Positions 24,301 through 33,198 are shown, numbered from the stretch's first letter. The stretch: 37,540 nucleotides of DNA from DASWRT01 sp036403035 (GCA_036403035.1 DASWRT010000322.1:1-37540), one strand, 5' to 3'. Notes: generated by a model from the sequence alone, not told the origin. Numbers and translations: made by a program.

Positions 24301-26316
24301 ATGCGGGTGCGGTGGGCACGCAGCGTGCGAACCAAGCTCATTGCCGCGTTCGCCGTGTCGGCGTTTCTCACCGTAGCCGCGTGTGCCGCGTCGGTGATGG
24401 CCTTCGATTCCGTCGCCGACCTGTTCTCAGTCGCGATTCGCCGCGATTTCGCGACGTTCGGCAGCGCCGTGCGGCTGCAGGAGCAGGCGAACCAGCTTTT
24501 GCAGGTGCTGACGACGATGAGCAACGCCACGCGCCAGGAATCCGTCGCCGACGCCATCAAGGCGGCTACCGCGGCGCGCGACAAGGCGTGGAACGCGATC
24601 ACGGTGATGCGCCGCGACCCGCAGATCGCGGATCAGGTCGGCGAGTTCGAAACGTCGCTCAACGACGTGTTCGACGAATTCCTCTCCGCTCAGGGGATCA
24701 GCAAGGCGCGCGTCACGATCGCCCAGCAGCGTGCGACGCTCGCAGCAAGCATTCATCCGACGCAGGAGAAGCTGAGAGGGATCCTTCGGCCGCGGATCGC
24801 GGCGCTCTCCCAGGCAGCCGCGACGAGCCCACAGCCGGAGCTTGCGACGCTCCTGCGGATCCGCGAAAGCGCAGCGCTTTGCGTTGACCTGCTGCGCCAG
24901 CTGCCGGACATCGGCACATCGGACGAGGTCGACCGGATGCACGTCCGTTTCTCGGCTGCCGCCACGACCCTTGCCGATCTGATTCCCGCGCTGCCTCCCG
25001 AGGGCGCCGCTGCGATGACCGAGGCTGCCCAGGAGGTCGCAGCGCTCGGGCGCAGCCCCGATGGCCTGTTCGATCAGCGCGCCCACGAGTTGGACGCGGT
25101 CGTCGCGGAGGGGCGGATCCTGGGTCCGGTGCGCGAGAGCGTCCAGCAGCTCGCCGGCGATTTCGGCCGCCTCGCGGAGGAGACGAGGGCGCGCCTGGAT
25201 GACAGCCTGCGGGATGCCGGAAGCCATCTGCGCGCGACCCGGACCGTGCTGATCGCGCTCGCCGTCATCAGCGTGCTGGCGAGCATGCTCATCGCCGTGC
25301 TGTATGTCGGCCGCAACGTCGCCGGCCGGCTGCGCCGTCTCGCAGCCGCTATGACCGCGCTCGCCGGCGGCGACTCCACCGTCGCCGTGCCGGGCACCCA
25401 GGCAGACAACGAAATCGGCGACATGGCCAGGGCGCTCCAGTTCTTCAAGGACCAGTCCGCGGCGGCGCAGCGGCTCGCCGACGACGTCACCGACGGCGTG
25501 CGGCAGGTCGCCATCGCGACCGGGCAGGCGACCGACGCCGTCGGGCAGGTGTCGGACGGCGCCAACGCGCAGTTCACGGCGCTGCGGCAGGTGGCGGCGG
25601 CGCTGCACCAGAGCGCCGAGGCGATCGTCATGGTTGCCGCCAGCACGCAGTCGGCGCGTCAGCAGGCGCAGCAGATCGCCGCGCTCGTCGACCGCGGCAT
25701 CGAGGAGATGTCCGGGATGATGGCGGCGGTCAACCTGATTGCCGAGAGCAGCGCGCGTGCCGGCAAGTTCGCCGACGAGATCGCCCGCATCGCCGGTCAG
25801 ACCAACATGCTGTCGCTCAACGCCGCCGTCGAGGCGGCGCATGCCGGCGAGCATGGGCGGGGCTTCGCGACGGTCGCCGAGGAGGTGCGCAAGCTGGCGG
25901 AGGGGGCGTCGGCGCTGGCCACCGACATCGCCGCTCAGATACACAGCTCCGCCGAGCAGGCCGAGCGCGGCGTCGCCGCGGCGGCGCGGGTAAGCGACAG
26001 CATCCGAATGATCGCGGCGAGCGTCACCGAGGCGGACCGTCTCGCCCTCTCGATCGCGACCGCGATGAACCAGCAGCAGGCGGGCGTCGGCGAACTGAAC
26101 GGCCGCATGAGCGAGCTGACCGCGATCGGGCAGGCCAGCGCCGCCGCCGCGACCGAGATCGCCTCGACGATGCAGGAACTCGCGCGCCTCGCCGAGGAGA
26201 CGCAGATTCGCGTCGCACGCTTCAAGAAGAACAGCTTCGACGAGCCGGACGCGGGGAGGCCGGCGGCATCGGATGCGGCGCCGGGGGAAATGGAAGCCGT
26301 CCCGGCCGGGGCGTGA
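24301..26316 (+). CDS. methyl-accepting chemotaxis protein (large periplasmic sensor)
   Basis: 671-aa chemoreceptor. TM1 about 11-33, a long helical periplasmic sensor (about 34-312), TM2 about 313-337, HAMP (about 338-392) and a cytoplasmic signalling coiled coil. The hairpin tip is near residues 495-530: IAGQTNMLSLNAAVEAAHAGEHGRG then EEVRKLAE. The tip reads MLSLNAA rather than the common LLALNAA. No CheR-docking pentapeptide at the C-terminus. A GGAGG Shine-Dalgarno precedes the ATG. The ligand is unknown. A second receptor follows 97 bp downstream on the same strand. Confidence 0.95.
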   Translation: MRVRWARSVRTKLIAAFAVSAFLTVAACAASVMAFDSVADLFSVAIRRDFATFGSAVRLQEQANQLLQVLTTMSNATRQESVADAIKAATAARDKAWNAITVMRRDPQIADQVGEFETSLNDVFDEFLSAQGISKARVTIAQQRATLAASIHPTQEKLRGILRPRIAALSQAAATSPQPELATLLRIRESAALCVDLLRQLPDIGTSDEVDRMHVRFSAAATTLADLIPALPPEGAAAMTEAAQEVAALGRSPDGLFDQRAHELDAVVAEGRILGPVRESVQQLAGDFGRLAEETRARLDDSLRDAGSHLRATRTVLIALAVISVLASMLIAVLYVGRNVAGRLRRLAAAMTALAGGDSTVAVPGTQADNEIGDMARALQFFKDQSAAAQRLADDVTDGVRQVAIATGQATDAVGQVSDGANAQFTALRQVAAALHQSAEAIVMVAASTQSARQQAQQIAALVDRGIEEMSGMMAAVNLIAESSARAGKFADEIARIAGQTNMLSLNAAVEAAHAGEHGRGFATVAEEVRKLAEGASALATDIAAQIHSSAEQAERGVAAAARVSDSIRMIAASVTEADRLALSIATAMNQQQAGVGELNGRMSELTAIGQASAAAATEIASTMQELARLAEETQIRVARFKKNSFDEPDAGRPAASDAAPGEMEAVPAGA

Positions 26317-26413
26317 TCCTCAGCGGGCCGGTGCGGGTTGAGTATCTCTTTACCTCGAAAGTGCTAGCCTATAGCGGGGCCCGCCGGCGGGGGGCGCAGG
26401 GCGGCGGGGGGAA

Positions 26414-28009
26414 ATGATGAAGCATTGGAAGCTCGGACCGAAAGTATACTCGATCGTGCTTCTGCTGTCTGTGGTCGCTGCTTGCGTGGGGGGCGTCGCG
26501 ATCACCGGCTTTCAGCGCTACAACGATCTCGTCGGGCGGATCGATCACGCCTCGTCCCGCGCCACGATCGGCGAGCGGGTGAACGGCCTCATCTACGCCG
26601 TCGTCATGGATTCGCGCGGCATCTACATGTCGCGGTCGGTCCAGGAGTCGGAGAAGTACGCGCCGCTCGTGCTGCTGAACCTCCAAAAGATCGAGCGCCT
26701 GATGGTGCAGTGGACGGCGCTGATAGAGCCTGAGGACAAGGCGACGATGGACCGTGCTAACGATCGTGTCGACGAGTTCATCCGTTTCCGCACCGAGCTG
26801 GTCCGCCTGTCGCGGGAGGCGACGCTGCCGGAGGCGCGCGCCTGGGGCGACAACGACGCGAACCGCACGAACCGCACCGCGCTGAACAACGAGATCGCGA
26901 CGCTCGCCGTCTCGAACGACCAGACCATCGCTCAACTCAAGGCGCAGATCGAATCCTTCTACCGCAACCGGCTCTGGCTTCTCATCGGACTCGGCTCCGC
27001 CGGCATCCTCGTGAGCTTCGGGCTTGCGATCGGCCTTGTCGTCCGCACGCTCACCCAGCCGATCAAGCGGCTCACTCAGACGATGATCACGCTCGCCGGC
27101 GGCAGCACCGACGTCGTCGTGCCCGAGGTCAAGCGCGGCGACGAGATCGGCGAGATGGCGCGCGCCGTCGTCGTCTTCCTCGATCAGGCGGTCGCGGTGC
27201 GCGGCCTGACGACCCAGATCATCGAGAACATCCGGCGCGTCGCTGTCGCCGCGACCCAGGCAAGCGATGCCGTCGGACAGGTCTCCGACGGCTCGAACGT
27301 CCAGCTCAACGCCTTGAAGCACGCCGCCACCGCGCTGGAGCAGAGCACGCACGCCATCGCCGACGTCGCGCACAGCACCCAGCTTGCGACCGATCGTGCC
27401 CGTCAGGCGGCCGGTCTGGTCGAGAACGGCATCCGGCAGATGGGGAGCATGGTCGAGCTGGTCGGCGCGATCTCCGAGAGCAGCGCGCAGATCAGCCGCA
27501 TCGCCGACGCGATCTCGCGCATCGCCAACCAGACCAACATGCTCTCGCTCAACGCGGCGATCGAAGCGGCGCGGGCCGGCGAGCACGGCCGCGGCTTCGC
27601 CGTCGTCGCCGAGGAGGTGCGCAAGCTCGCCGAGAGTTCGCGCGGGCTCGCCCAGGACATCGCCGAGCTGGTGCGGCAGGCGACGGCCCAGGCCGACCAG
27701 GGCGTCTCGATGGCGCAGGAGGTCAGCGGCAGGATGCACGAGATCGCCGGCGGCGTGTCGGAGAGCGACCGCCTGATCGGCGCGATCGCGACGGCGATGG
27801 AGGAGCAGCGGGCGACGGTCGCCGGTATCAGCGAGAATGTCGGCCAGCTCACCCGCATCGGCCAATCGAACGCGACCGCCGCCGAGGAGATCTCGGTGAC
27901 GATGCGGGAGCTGTCGGATCTGGCGGACCGCACGCGGGTCGAAGTGAAACAGTTCGCAAAGGCCGGCAGAGCCGGGACGCAATCCGCTCCCGGTCGCGCC
28001 GCGTCCTGA
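26414..28009 (+). CDS. methyl-accepting chemotaxis protein (compact 4-helix-bundle sensor)
   Basis: 531-aa chemoreceptor. TM1 about 9-32, a helical periplasmic domain of about 150 residues, TM2 about 187-209, HAMP about 210-262 and a signalling domain with its tip near residue 372 (IANQTNMLSLNAAIEAARAGEHGRG). Its cytoplasmic half is clearly paralogous to that of the preceding receptor (shared SDAVGQVSDG and the MLSLNAA tip) while the sensors differ, so a duplication with sensor exchange is likely. A G-rich stretch just before the ATG may serve as ribosome site. No che genes are adjacent. Confidence 0.95.
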   Translation: MMKHWKLGPKVYSIVLLLSVVAACVGGVAITGFQRYNDLVGRIDHASSRATIGERVNGLIYAVVMDSRGIYMSRSVQESEKYAPLVLLNLQKIERLMVQWTALIEPEDKATMDRANDRVDEFIRFRTELVRLSREATLPEARAWGDNDANRTNRTALNNEIATLAVSNDQTIAQLKAQIESFYRNRLWLLIGLGSAGILVSFGLAIGLVVRTLTQPIKRLTQTMITLAGGSTDVVVPEVKRGDEIGEMARAVVVFLDQAVAVRGLTTQIIENIRRVAVAATQASDAVGQVSDGSNVQLNALKHAATALEQSTHAIADVAHSTQLATDRARQAAGLVENGIRQMGSMVELVGAISESSAQISRIADAISRIANQTNMLSLNAAIEAARAGEHGRGFAVVAEEVRKLAESSRGLAQDIAELVRQATAQADQGVSMAQEVSGRMHEIAGGVSESDRLIGAIATAMEEQRATVAGISENVGQLTRIGQSNATAAEEISVTMRELSDLADRTRVEVKQFAKAGRAGTQSAPGRAAS

Positions 28010-28021
28010 ATTGAGCCAATA

Positions 28022-28124
28022 ACGTTCGAACCACCAAGGCACCAAGAGCACCAAGAAGAGTATCGGCGCGCGCTCCGCGTGGCTGGAATTCCTTGGTGTC
28101 TTGGTGCCTTGGTGGTTCGAACGT
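28022..28124. repeat. long inverted repeat built from ACCAAG units, possible terminator/mobile repeat
   Basis: Left arm 28022-28057 and right arm 28089-28124 match perfectly over the outer 26 bp (outer end acgttcgaaccaccaagg) and nearly so further in. Each arm is a run of 8-9-mers starting accaag. The centre is about 31 bp. CTTTTTT follows the right arm, so it could terminate the receptor transcript. Size, symmetry and internal periodicity look like a non-autonomous dispersed repeat rather than an ordinary terminator. Confidence 0.75.
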
Positions 28125-28174
28125 CTTTTTTATTCCGCTTTATTCCGCCTATGTCATCATGACGACTGCTTGAC

Positions 28175-28633
28175 TTAGTGGAGCCAGATCGTCGTCTGTT
28201 TGCCGCGGACGGTCACGCTGGTCAGGAACAGCTTTGCCGGCGTCGAGCCGACGTTCCGGACGGAGTGCGGCTTCAGCGCGGGCATGTGGAAGACCTCGCC
28301 CTTGTGCAACGCCATCGGCGCGTCGCCCTCGACCTCCAGGCTGAGGTCGCCGTCGAGGACATATCCCATCTCGTCGCCCGGATGGATGTGCCGCGGGACG
28401 GCCGAACCGGCGGCGACTTCATAGGTGTAGAGCGTTACGTCCCGTTCCTCGGTGCCGGTCATCCATGCGTTGTACAGCTCCGTCCGGGTGACGCCGGGCG
28501 CCGGCTGCGTGACGCTGCCGGCCGTCTGCCCGCCGACGGCCGCTTGCTGCGGCGGCTGCTGTGCAAGCGTCGCGATCGAGCCGACTGCGACGAGGCCGGC
28601 AAGCCCGAGCGCAACGTAAATCGCCTTTTTCAT
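28175..28633 (-). CDS. exported cupin-domain protein
   Basis: 152-aa protein: N-terminal signal peptide or anchor (about 1-24), a Gln/Ala linker, then a single cupin barrel. Metal ligands are visible in motif 1 (His82, His84 in PRHIHPGDE, Glu88) and motif 2 (His123 in KPHSVRN). Small exported cupins of this kind bind a metal and often have unknown or sugar/oxalate-related roles. Convergent with the chemoreceptor gene, separated by the inverted repeat. The Shine-Dalgarno is weak. Confidence 0.85.
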   Translation of the reverse strand: MKKAIYVALGLAGLVAVGSIATLAQQPPQQAAVGGQTAGSVTQPAPGVTRTELYNAWMTGTEERDVTLYTYEVAAGSAVPRHIHPGDEMGYVLDGDLSLEVEGDAPMALHKGEVFHMPALKPHSVRNVGSTPAKLFLTSVTVRGKQTTIWLH

Positions 28634-28915
28634 CGCTTGTTCGCCGATGCCGGATGCAAGGAGCCGCGTCGATCCGCTCTCGCGCCGGCACGGCGGGTGC
28701 GTCCGCCGTCCGGTGGTGAGGGCTACGCCACATTGCCCTTGTCCGCGAGACAGGGCAAGAGCGGCGAATCCGGCGCGGCGCAGCGCAGTGCAGCGCGCAT
28801 CGCTTCGGCCGAGACCATAGCGAAAGAGGTTCCGAACCGCCGGCGCTCCGGTATGCTGGCGTCCGCTCTCCCCCACCTCCCGACCTTCCCGGCCGCTTCC
28901 GCGATCCCCGCCCTC

Positions 28916-29920
28916 ATGCCGCCACCGCCGCCGACTCTCTCCCGATCCGCCGCAGCAACCGCCGCCGCACCCCGGCGGGCGCCGGTCGCCGACTACGCGC
29001 TCCTGCTGTTGCTCGCGACGCTGTGGGCCGCGTCCTACAGCTTCATCCGGATCGGCGTCGCGACGATCCCGCCGGTCACGCTGATCGCCGCGCGCACGCT
29101 GATCGCCGGCGGGCTGCTGGCGCTCGCGATGCGGCTGCGCGGCGTGGCGCTGCCGGCCGACCGGCGGACCTGGGCGATGTTCGCCTTCCAGGCGCTGATG
29201 AACAGCGTCGCGCCGTTCACCCTGATCGCCTGGGCGGAGCAGGACGTCGAGGCGGGGCTCGCGACGATCCTCAACGCGACCGTGCCGATCTTCGCCTTCC
29301 TGCTGACGTGGTTAGGGTCGAGGAAGGCGGCGGCGCGGCGCGAGGCGGTGAACGGGCGCAAGCTGCTCGGCGTCGTCATCGGGCTTTCGGGGATCACGCT
29401 GGTGATCGGGGTCGACGCGCTGAGCGGGATCGGACGGCAGACCGGCGGGCAGGTGGCGATCGTCGCGGCCTCGGCGTGCTATGCCGTCGCCGCGATCTTC
29501 GGCCAGCGCTTCAAGGGGCTGGACCCGATGGCGCCGGCCGCCGGATCGATGCTGTGCGGCGCCGCGGCGCTCGTCCCGCTGAGCCTCGCCGTCGACCGGC
29601 CGTGGACGCTGAACCCCTCGGCCGCGTCGCTGGCGGCGCTCGCCGGGCTCGCGGTGTTCTCGACCGCGCTCGCCTTCATCATCTATTTCCGGCTGCTGCG
29701 GAGCCTCGGTTCGATCGGCATCACGAGCCAGTCGTACCTGCGCGTGCCGATCGGCGTCCTGCTCGGCGCGGTCTTCCTCGGCGAGAGCCTGCCGCCGACT
29801 GCCTATGCCGGCCTCGTGCTGGTCGTCGCGGGCGTCGCGGCGATGACCCTGCCGGGGCGCGGAGGAGACGCGGAGGATCGGGGGACAATTCGTTGCTCGC
29901 CTGCGGCGCGCGAGAAATGA
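28916..29920 (+). CDS. EamA/DMT-family transporter
   Basis: 334-aa drug/metabolite transporter with two EamA domains of five helices each (about 20-155 and 165-310). These export small metabolites such as amino acids. ATG 28916 precedes a Pro-rich N-terminus; an ATG at 28853 is an alternative. The last 20 or so residues (after AAMTLPGRGG) are charged and encoded by what looks like a repeat element (29858-29965), so the true family end is probably about residue 313. Divergent from the cupin gene over 282 bp in which I see no gene. Confidence 0.9.
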   Translation: MPPPPPTLSRSAAATAAAPRRAPVADYALLLLLATLWAASYSFIRIGVATIPPVTLIAARTLIAGGLLALAMRLRGVALPADRRTWAMFAFQALMNSVAPFTLIAWAEQDVEAGLATILNATVPIFAFLLTWLGSRKAAARREAVNGRKLLGVVIGLSGITLVIGVDALSGIGRQTGGQVAIVAASACYAVAAIFGQRFKGLDPMAPAAGSMLCGAAALVPLSLAVDRPWTLNPSAASLAALAGLAVFSTALAFIIYFRLLRSLGSIGITSQSYLRVPIGVLLGAVFLGESLPPTAYAGLVLVVAGVAAMTLPGRGGDAEDRGTIRCSPAAREK

Positions 29921-29965
29921 CGCCTCCGCGAACCTCCGTTGTTCTCTGCGTCCTTCGCGGTAAAA
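29858..29965. repeat. imperfect palindromic repeat overlapping the 3' end of the EamA gene
   Basis: Left arm 29858-29876 (cgcggaggagacgcggagg) pairs imperfectly with 29923-29938 (cctccgcg, aa, cctccg). The right flank continues ctctgcgtccttcgcggt and then aaaaagttttt. The stop codon of the EamA gene lies between the arms. From memory, cctccgcg/ctctgcg/cttcgcggt strings occur as dispersed repeats in many unrelated bacterial genomes; not verified. Confidence 0.5.
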
Positions 29966-30008
29966 AGTTTTTCCCTGACGGGACGTCAATGATGAGGCCC
30001 GCCCGCCG

Positions 30009-30872
30009 TCACCGCGGCATCGGCGCCGCGCCGGGCCAGGCGAAGGAGAGAATGCGGGACGGCATGCCGACGGTCGCGAGCGCCGCCGCATATCCGGGCT
30101 CGGCAGCGACATCGTGCAGCATCCATTCCGCCGCGGCGGCCGCATCCTCGTCGCCGGTCACGGCGACAGCACCGGCGTCGTCCTCGCCCGGACCGGCGGC
30201 GTCGATCCAGCGCTCGGCATAGGGGCGCAGCAGGCGCGCAGGCGCGTCGGGATCGGGGCAGACGTCGAAACCGTCGAGCGGGATCTTCAGCCCGGCGCCG
30301 CGCCCCTTGATGTACGCCTCCTTGGAGGCCCAGCATTTGAAGAAGCCAAGCGCGTAGCGCTCTTCCGGCACGGCGGCGAGCGTCGCCTGCTCGGCCGGGG
30401 AGAAGAAGCGGCCTGCGATCCCCGCGCAGGCGCGACTGGTATCGATCCGCTCGATGTCGATGCCGACGGGGGAACCGCCGCCGGCGACCGCGGCCAGCGC
30501 GCGGGTGCCGGAATGCGACAGGTTGAAGGTGATCCCCGTCGCGTCGAAGGGCGACGCCAGCGCCGGCTTTCCATTACGGCCATAGGCGAAGCGGAGGTCG
30601 GCCGGACGGACGCCGCCGAGCGTCGCCTCCATATAGCGCGCGAGGATGCAGCGCAGGCTGCCGCGCGCCACGGTGTAATGGTCGCGGTCGCGGTCGAACA
30701 CGAACCGCGCGGCGCGCGCCTGCTCGTCCGGCGCAAGGATGGAGCGCAACGCCGCCAGTTGGTACTGCGGGACGTCGAGCGGGAGGTGCCACACATGCAC
30801 CTCGCCCGGCGCCAGACGGTGGCGTCCGGCGGCGCTGTTGGGAGTCGATGATGAGGGATGATCGTCCGGCAT
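30009..30872 (-). CDS. Sfp-type 4'-phosphopantetheinyl transferase
   Basis: 287-aa two-lobe phosphopantetheinyl transferase of the Sfp/Gsp class. It moves the phosphopantetheine arm of CoA to a serine of carrier proteins. Conserved residues: NLSHSG (117-122), GIDIE (Asp139, Glu141, magnesium ligands) and WASKEAYIK (Trp181, Lys184, Glu185, Lys189). ATG 30872 is chosen because GGGGAG lies just upstream and the family begins shortly after. The Sfp size class typically serves polyketide or non-ribosomal peptide synthases, but no such gene is in the window. The last 25 or so residues are unremarkable. Confidence 0.93.
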   Translation of the reverse strand: MPDDHPSSSTPNSAAGRHRLAPGEVHVWHLPLDVPQYQLAALRSILAPDEQARAARFVFDRDRDHYTVARGSLRCILARYMEATLGGVRPADLRFAYGRNGKPALASPFDATGITFNLSHSGTRALAAVAGGGSPVGIDIERIDTSRACAGIAGRFFSPAEQATLAAVPEERYALGFFKCWASKEAYIKGRGAGLKIPLDGFDVCPDPDAPARLLRPYAERWIDAAGPGEDDAGAVAVTGDEDAAAAAEWMLHDVAAEPGYAAALATVGMPSRILSFAWPGAAPMPR

Positions 30873-31100
30873 GAAGCTCCCCGACCGATACGATGGCAGC
30901 GGCGGCGGCCGGCCGCCGCAAGGCATCCCGTCCATCGTACCAGAGCAACAGCCGTCACGGCGACCCCGAGACGTTGCACGCCATACAACCTTTCGGTGCA
31001 TCGCTCGAAAGTATAGTAAAGAAATCCTTACAAGCCCTGACCGCCTCTTCCGTATCCCCTTGATAACGAGCAATAATTTTCATGGCATGAGGCATGCATG

Positions 31101-31117
31101 ATGGTTGCGGCAACCAT
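31101..31117. promoter_or_regulatory. 17-bp palindrome before the PEP-CTERM gene
   Basis: atggttgc (31101-31108), one g, gcaaccat (31110-31117): perfect arms, with weaker symmetry continuing outward. It ends 20 bp before the ATG at 31138, in the expected leader of that gene. It could be an operator or an mRNA hairpin. Confidence 0.35.
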
Positions 31118-31137
31118 GATCGTGCAGGAGCAAAGCG

Positions 31138-31740
31138 ATGAGGCGCATAGTCGGAATAGCACTGAAGACCGTCCTCGTCGCGATCACCGCCGCCATGGTG
31201 ACCGCACCGGCGGCGCACGCAGTGGTCGTTCCGTTCGGCGATACGATCGGGGGAACGGATCCGCTCGGACACAAATTCCAAGCCTCGAACGCCTTCAAGC
31301 CGTCGTGGGGCTCGCCGGGCCTGGGCGCCGGCACGCTGACCTTCAACCCCGGCAATTTCAGCAACAGCAACGGTACCTTCGCGACGAATTTCGACTTCAT
31401 CTTCCTGAAGGGCGTCGCGGGCGCGATCGATACGACGCCGCCGTCGAGCCCGTTCGGCTTTGAACTCACGACGCGCTTCGTGGACATCACGAAAGGCCAG
31501 CTCTGGCAGGCCGAGTTCGTCAGCGCGAAGGAAGTGCACTTCATCGCGCCGCCGGGTTCGCGCATCGACGCGGGCGACCAGTTCTTCGTCAACATCACCT
31601 TCACCGGCCCGGTCGACCTGAAGCGGTTCAGCTTTGCCGCGCTGTGGGACGACACCGTGATCCCCGAGCCGGCGACGCTGGCGCTGGTCGGCAGCGGCCT
31701 GCTCGGCCTCGGTCTCGTCCGGCGCCGCAAGGCGGCCTGA
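31138..31740 (+). CDS. PEP-CTERM sorting-domain exported protein
   Basis: 200-aa exported protein. Signal peptide (cleavage near AHA, about residue 27), an extracellular beta-rich domain with Asn/Ser-rich segments, and a C-terminal PEP-CTERM signal (about 177-200): VIPEPATLAL, then a hydrophobic helix, then RRRK. This tail targets proteins to an exosortase (EpsH/XrtA type), usually in exopolysaccharide producers; no exosortase is in the window. AGGAG seven bases before the ATG. A strong terminator follows at 31825. Confidence 0.92.
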   Translation: MRRIVGIALKTVLVAITAAMVTAPAAHAVVVPFGDTIGGTDPLGHKFQASNAFKPSWGSPGLGAGTLTFNPGNFSNSNGTFATNFDFIFLKGVAGAIDTTPPSSPFGFELTTRFVDITKGQLWQAEFVSAKEVHFIAPPGSRIDAGDQFFVNITFTGPVDLKRFSFAALWDDTVIPEPATLALVGSGLLGLGLVRRRKAA

Positions 31741-31824
31741 CGACCGGCACCGTCAGAGAACTTTACAGGTTTAGCCCGCATTTCTCACCAGGGGGTGCAC
31801 TGCGGGCTAGGAACCTCGGAGATT

Positions 31825-31852
31825 GGGCGGCGCTTTCGGGCGCCGCCCTTTT
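31825..31852 (+). terminator. Rho-independent terminator of the PEP-CTERM gene
   Basis: Perfect 8-bp GC stem gggcggcg (31825-31832) / cgccgccc (31841-31848), an 8-base loop, and TTTT directly after. It lies 85 bp past the PEP-CTERM stop and just before the convergent MFS stop at 31876. Confidence 0.85.
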
Positions 31853-31875
31853 CGTCCGTGCGCGTCGCCGGAGTA

Positions 31876-33198
31876 TCAGCCGTCGATCGTGCGCAGCTCG
31901 CGGCCGCGCGTCTCCGGCAGCAGCAGCGCGGCGACGACCACGACCGCGTAGGCGGCGACGGCGAAGAGGCCGATCGCCCGCCCGAGCGGCATCGTCTGGC
32001 TGAGATAGCCGACGAGCGCCGGGAAGAGCGCGCCGATACCGCGGCCGAAATTGTAGGCGAAGCCCTGGCCCGAGCCGCGCATCCGCGTCGGGAACAGCTC
32101 GGTCAGGAACGCGCCCATGCCGCTGAAGATGCCGGAGGCGAAGAACCCGAGCGGGAAGCCCAGGAACAGCATCACGACGTCGCTTACCGGGACGTAGGTG
32201 TAGAGCAGGACGACGATCACCGAGCAGACCGAGAACAGGATGAAGTTCCGCCGCCGGCCGATCGCGTCGCTGAGATAGGCGCTGACGACGTATCCGATGA
32301 ACGAGCCGGCGATGATGACGAGGAGATAGCCGCCGGTATTGAGCACCGAGAGCTGCCGCACCGTCTTGAGGTAGGTCGGAAGCCACGTCGTCACGGCGTA
32401 GTACCCGCCCTGCGCGCCGGTCGCGAGCAGCGCGGTCAGGATCGTGGTGCCGACGATCGGCGCCGAGAAGATCGCGAGGAACCCGGACTCCGGCCCGCCA
32501 CCACCGCCTTGCGGCCGCCGTTCGCGCTGCGTCTCGGTGAAGATCTCCGGCTCGTCGACGAAGCGGCGCAGGAAGAACACCAGCACCGCCGGGCACAGCC
32601 CGATCAGGAAGAGGATGCGCCACGCGACGGTCTCGGGCACGAGCTGGAAGACGACGGTATAGAGGATCGCGGCGGCCCCCCAGCCGATCGCCCAGGCGCT
32701 CTGCACGCAGCCGACCGCCTTGCCGCGATGGTGCGCCCGGATCATCTCGCCCATCAGCACCGAGCCCGCGGCCCACTCGCCGCCGAACCCGAGGCCCTGG
32801 AGCGCCCGCGCCGCGAGCAGCTGCTCGAACGAATTCGTGAGGCCGCTGAGAAAGGTGAAGACGGCGAACCAGAGGATCGTGATCTGGAGCATGCGGACGC
32901 GGCCGAACCGGTCGCTCAGGAGGCCGGTCAGCCAGCCGCCGACCGCGGAGAACAGAAGCGCGACCGTGCCAAGCACGCCGGCGTCCGTCTTCGACAAGTT
33001 CCAGACGGTGATCAGGGTCGGGATGACGAAGCTGTAGATCTGCACGTCGAGCGCGTCGAGCGCCCAGCCGGCGAAGCAGGCCCAGAAGGTGCGCCGCTCC
33101 ATCGCCGACAATTCCTTGAACCAGCCGAGGACGCCGCCGCCGCCCTCCCCGCTCACGACCGCCGCCGCCGCGGAGCCATGCTTTCCGTCACCGACCAT
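31876..33198 (-). CDS. MFS transporter (metabolite:proton symporter type)
   Basis: 440-aa major facilitator with about 12 helices. The N-terminal half has the loop motif GLLSDRFGRVRML and the AHS/SHS-type signature ALDALDVQIYSFVIPTL; the second half has DAIGRRRNF. The aromatic acid/sialate-lactate symporter group fits best; the substrate is unknown. ATG 33198 is preceded by GGAGGGAGG. Cytoplasmic N-terminus of about 35 residues with Gly-rich stretches. No linked catabolic genes. Confidence 0.9.
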   Translation of the reverse strand: MVGDGKHGSAAAAVVSGEGGGGVLGWFKELSAMERRTFWACFAGWALDALDVQIYSFVIPTLITVWNLSKTDAGVLGTVALLFSAVGGWLTGLLSDRFGRVRMLQITILWFAVFTFLSGLTNSFEQLLAARALQGLGFGGEWAAGSVLMGEMIRAHHRGKAVGCVQSAWAIGWGAAAILYTVVFQLVPETVAWRILFLIGLCPAVLVFFLRRFVDEPEIFTETQRERRPQGGGGGPESGFLAIFSAPIVGTTILTALLATGAQGGYYAVTTWLPTYLKTVRQLSVLNTGGYLLVIIAGSFIGYVVSAYLSDAIGRRRNFILFSVCSVIVVLLYTYVPVSDVVMLFLGFPLGFFASGIFSGMGAFLTELFPTRMRGSGQGFAYNFGRGIGALFPALVGYLSQTMPLGRAIGLFAVAAYAVVVVAALLLPETRGRELRTIDG

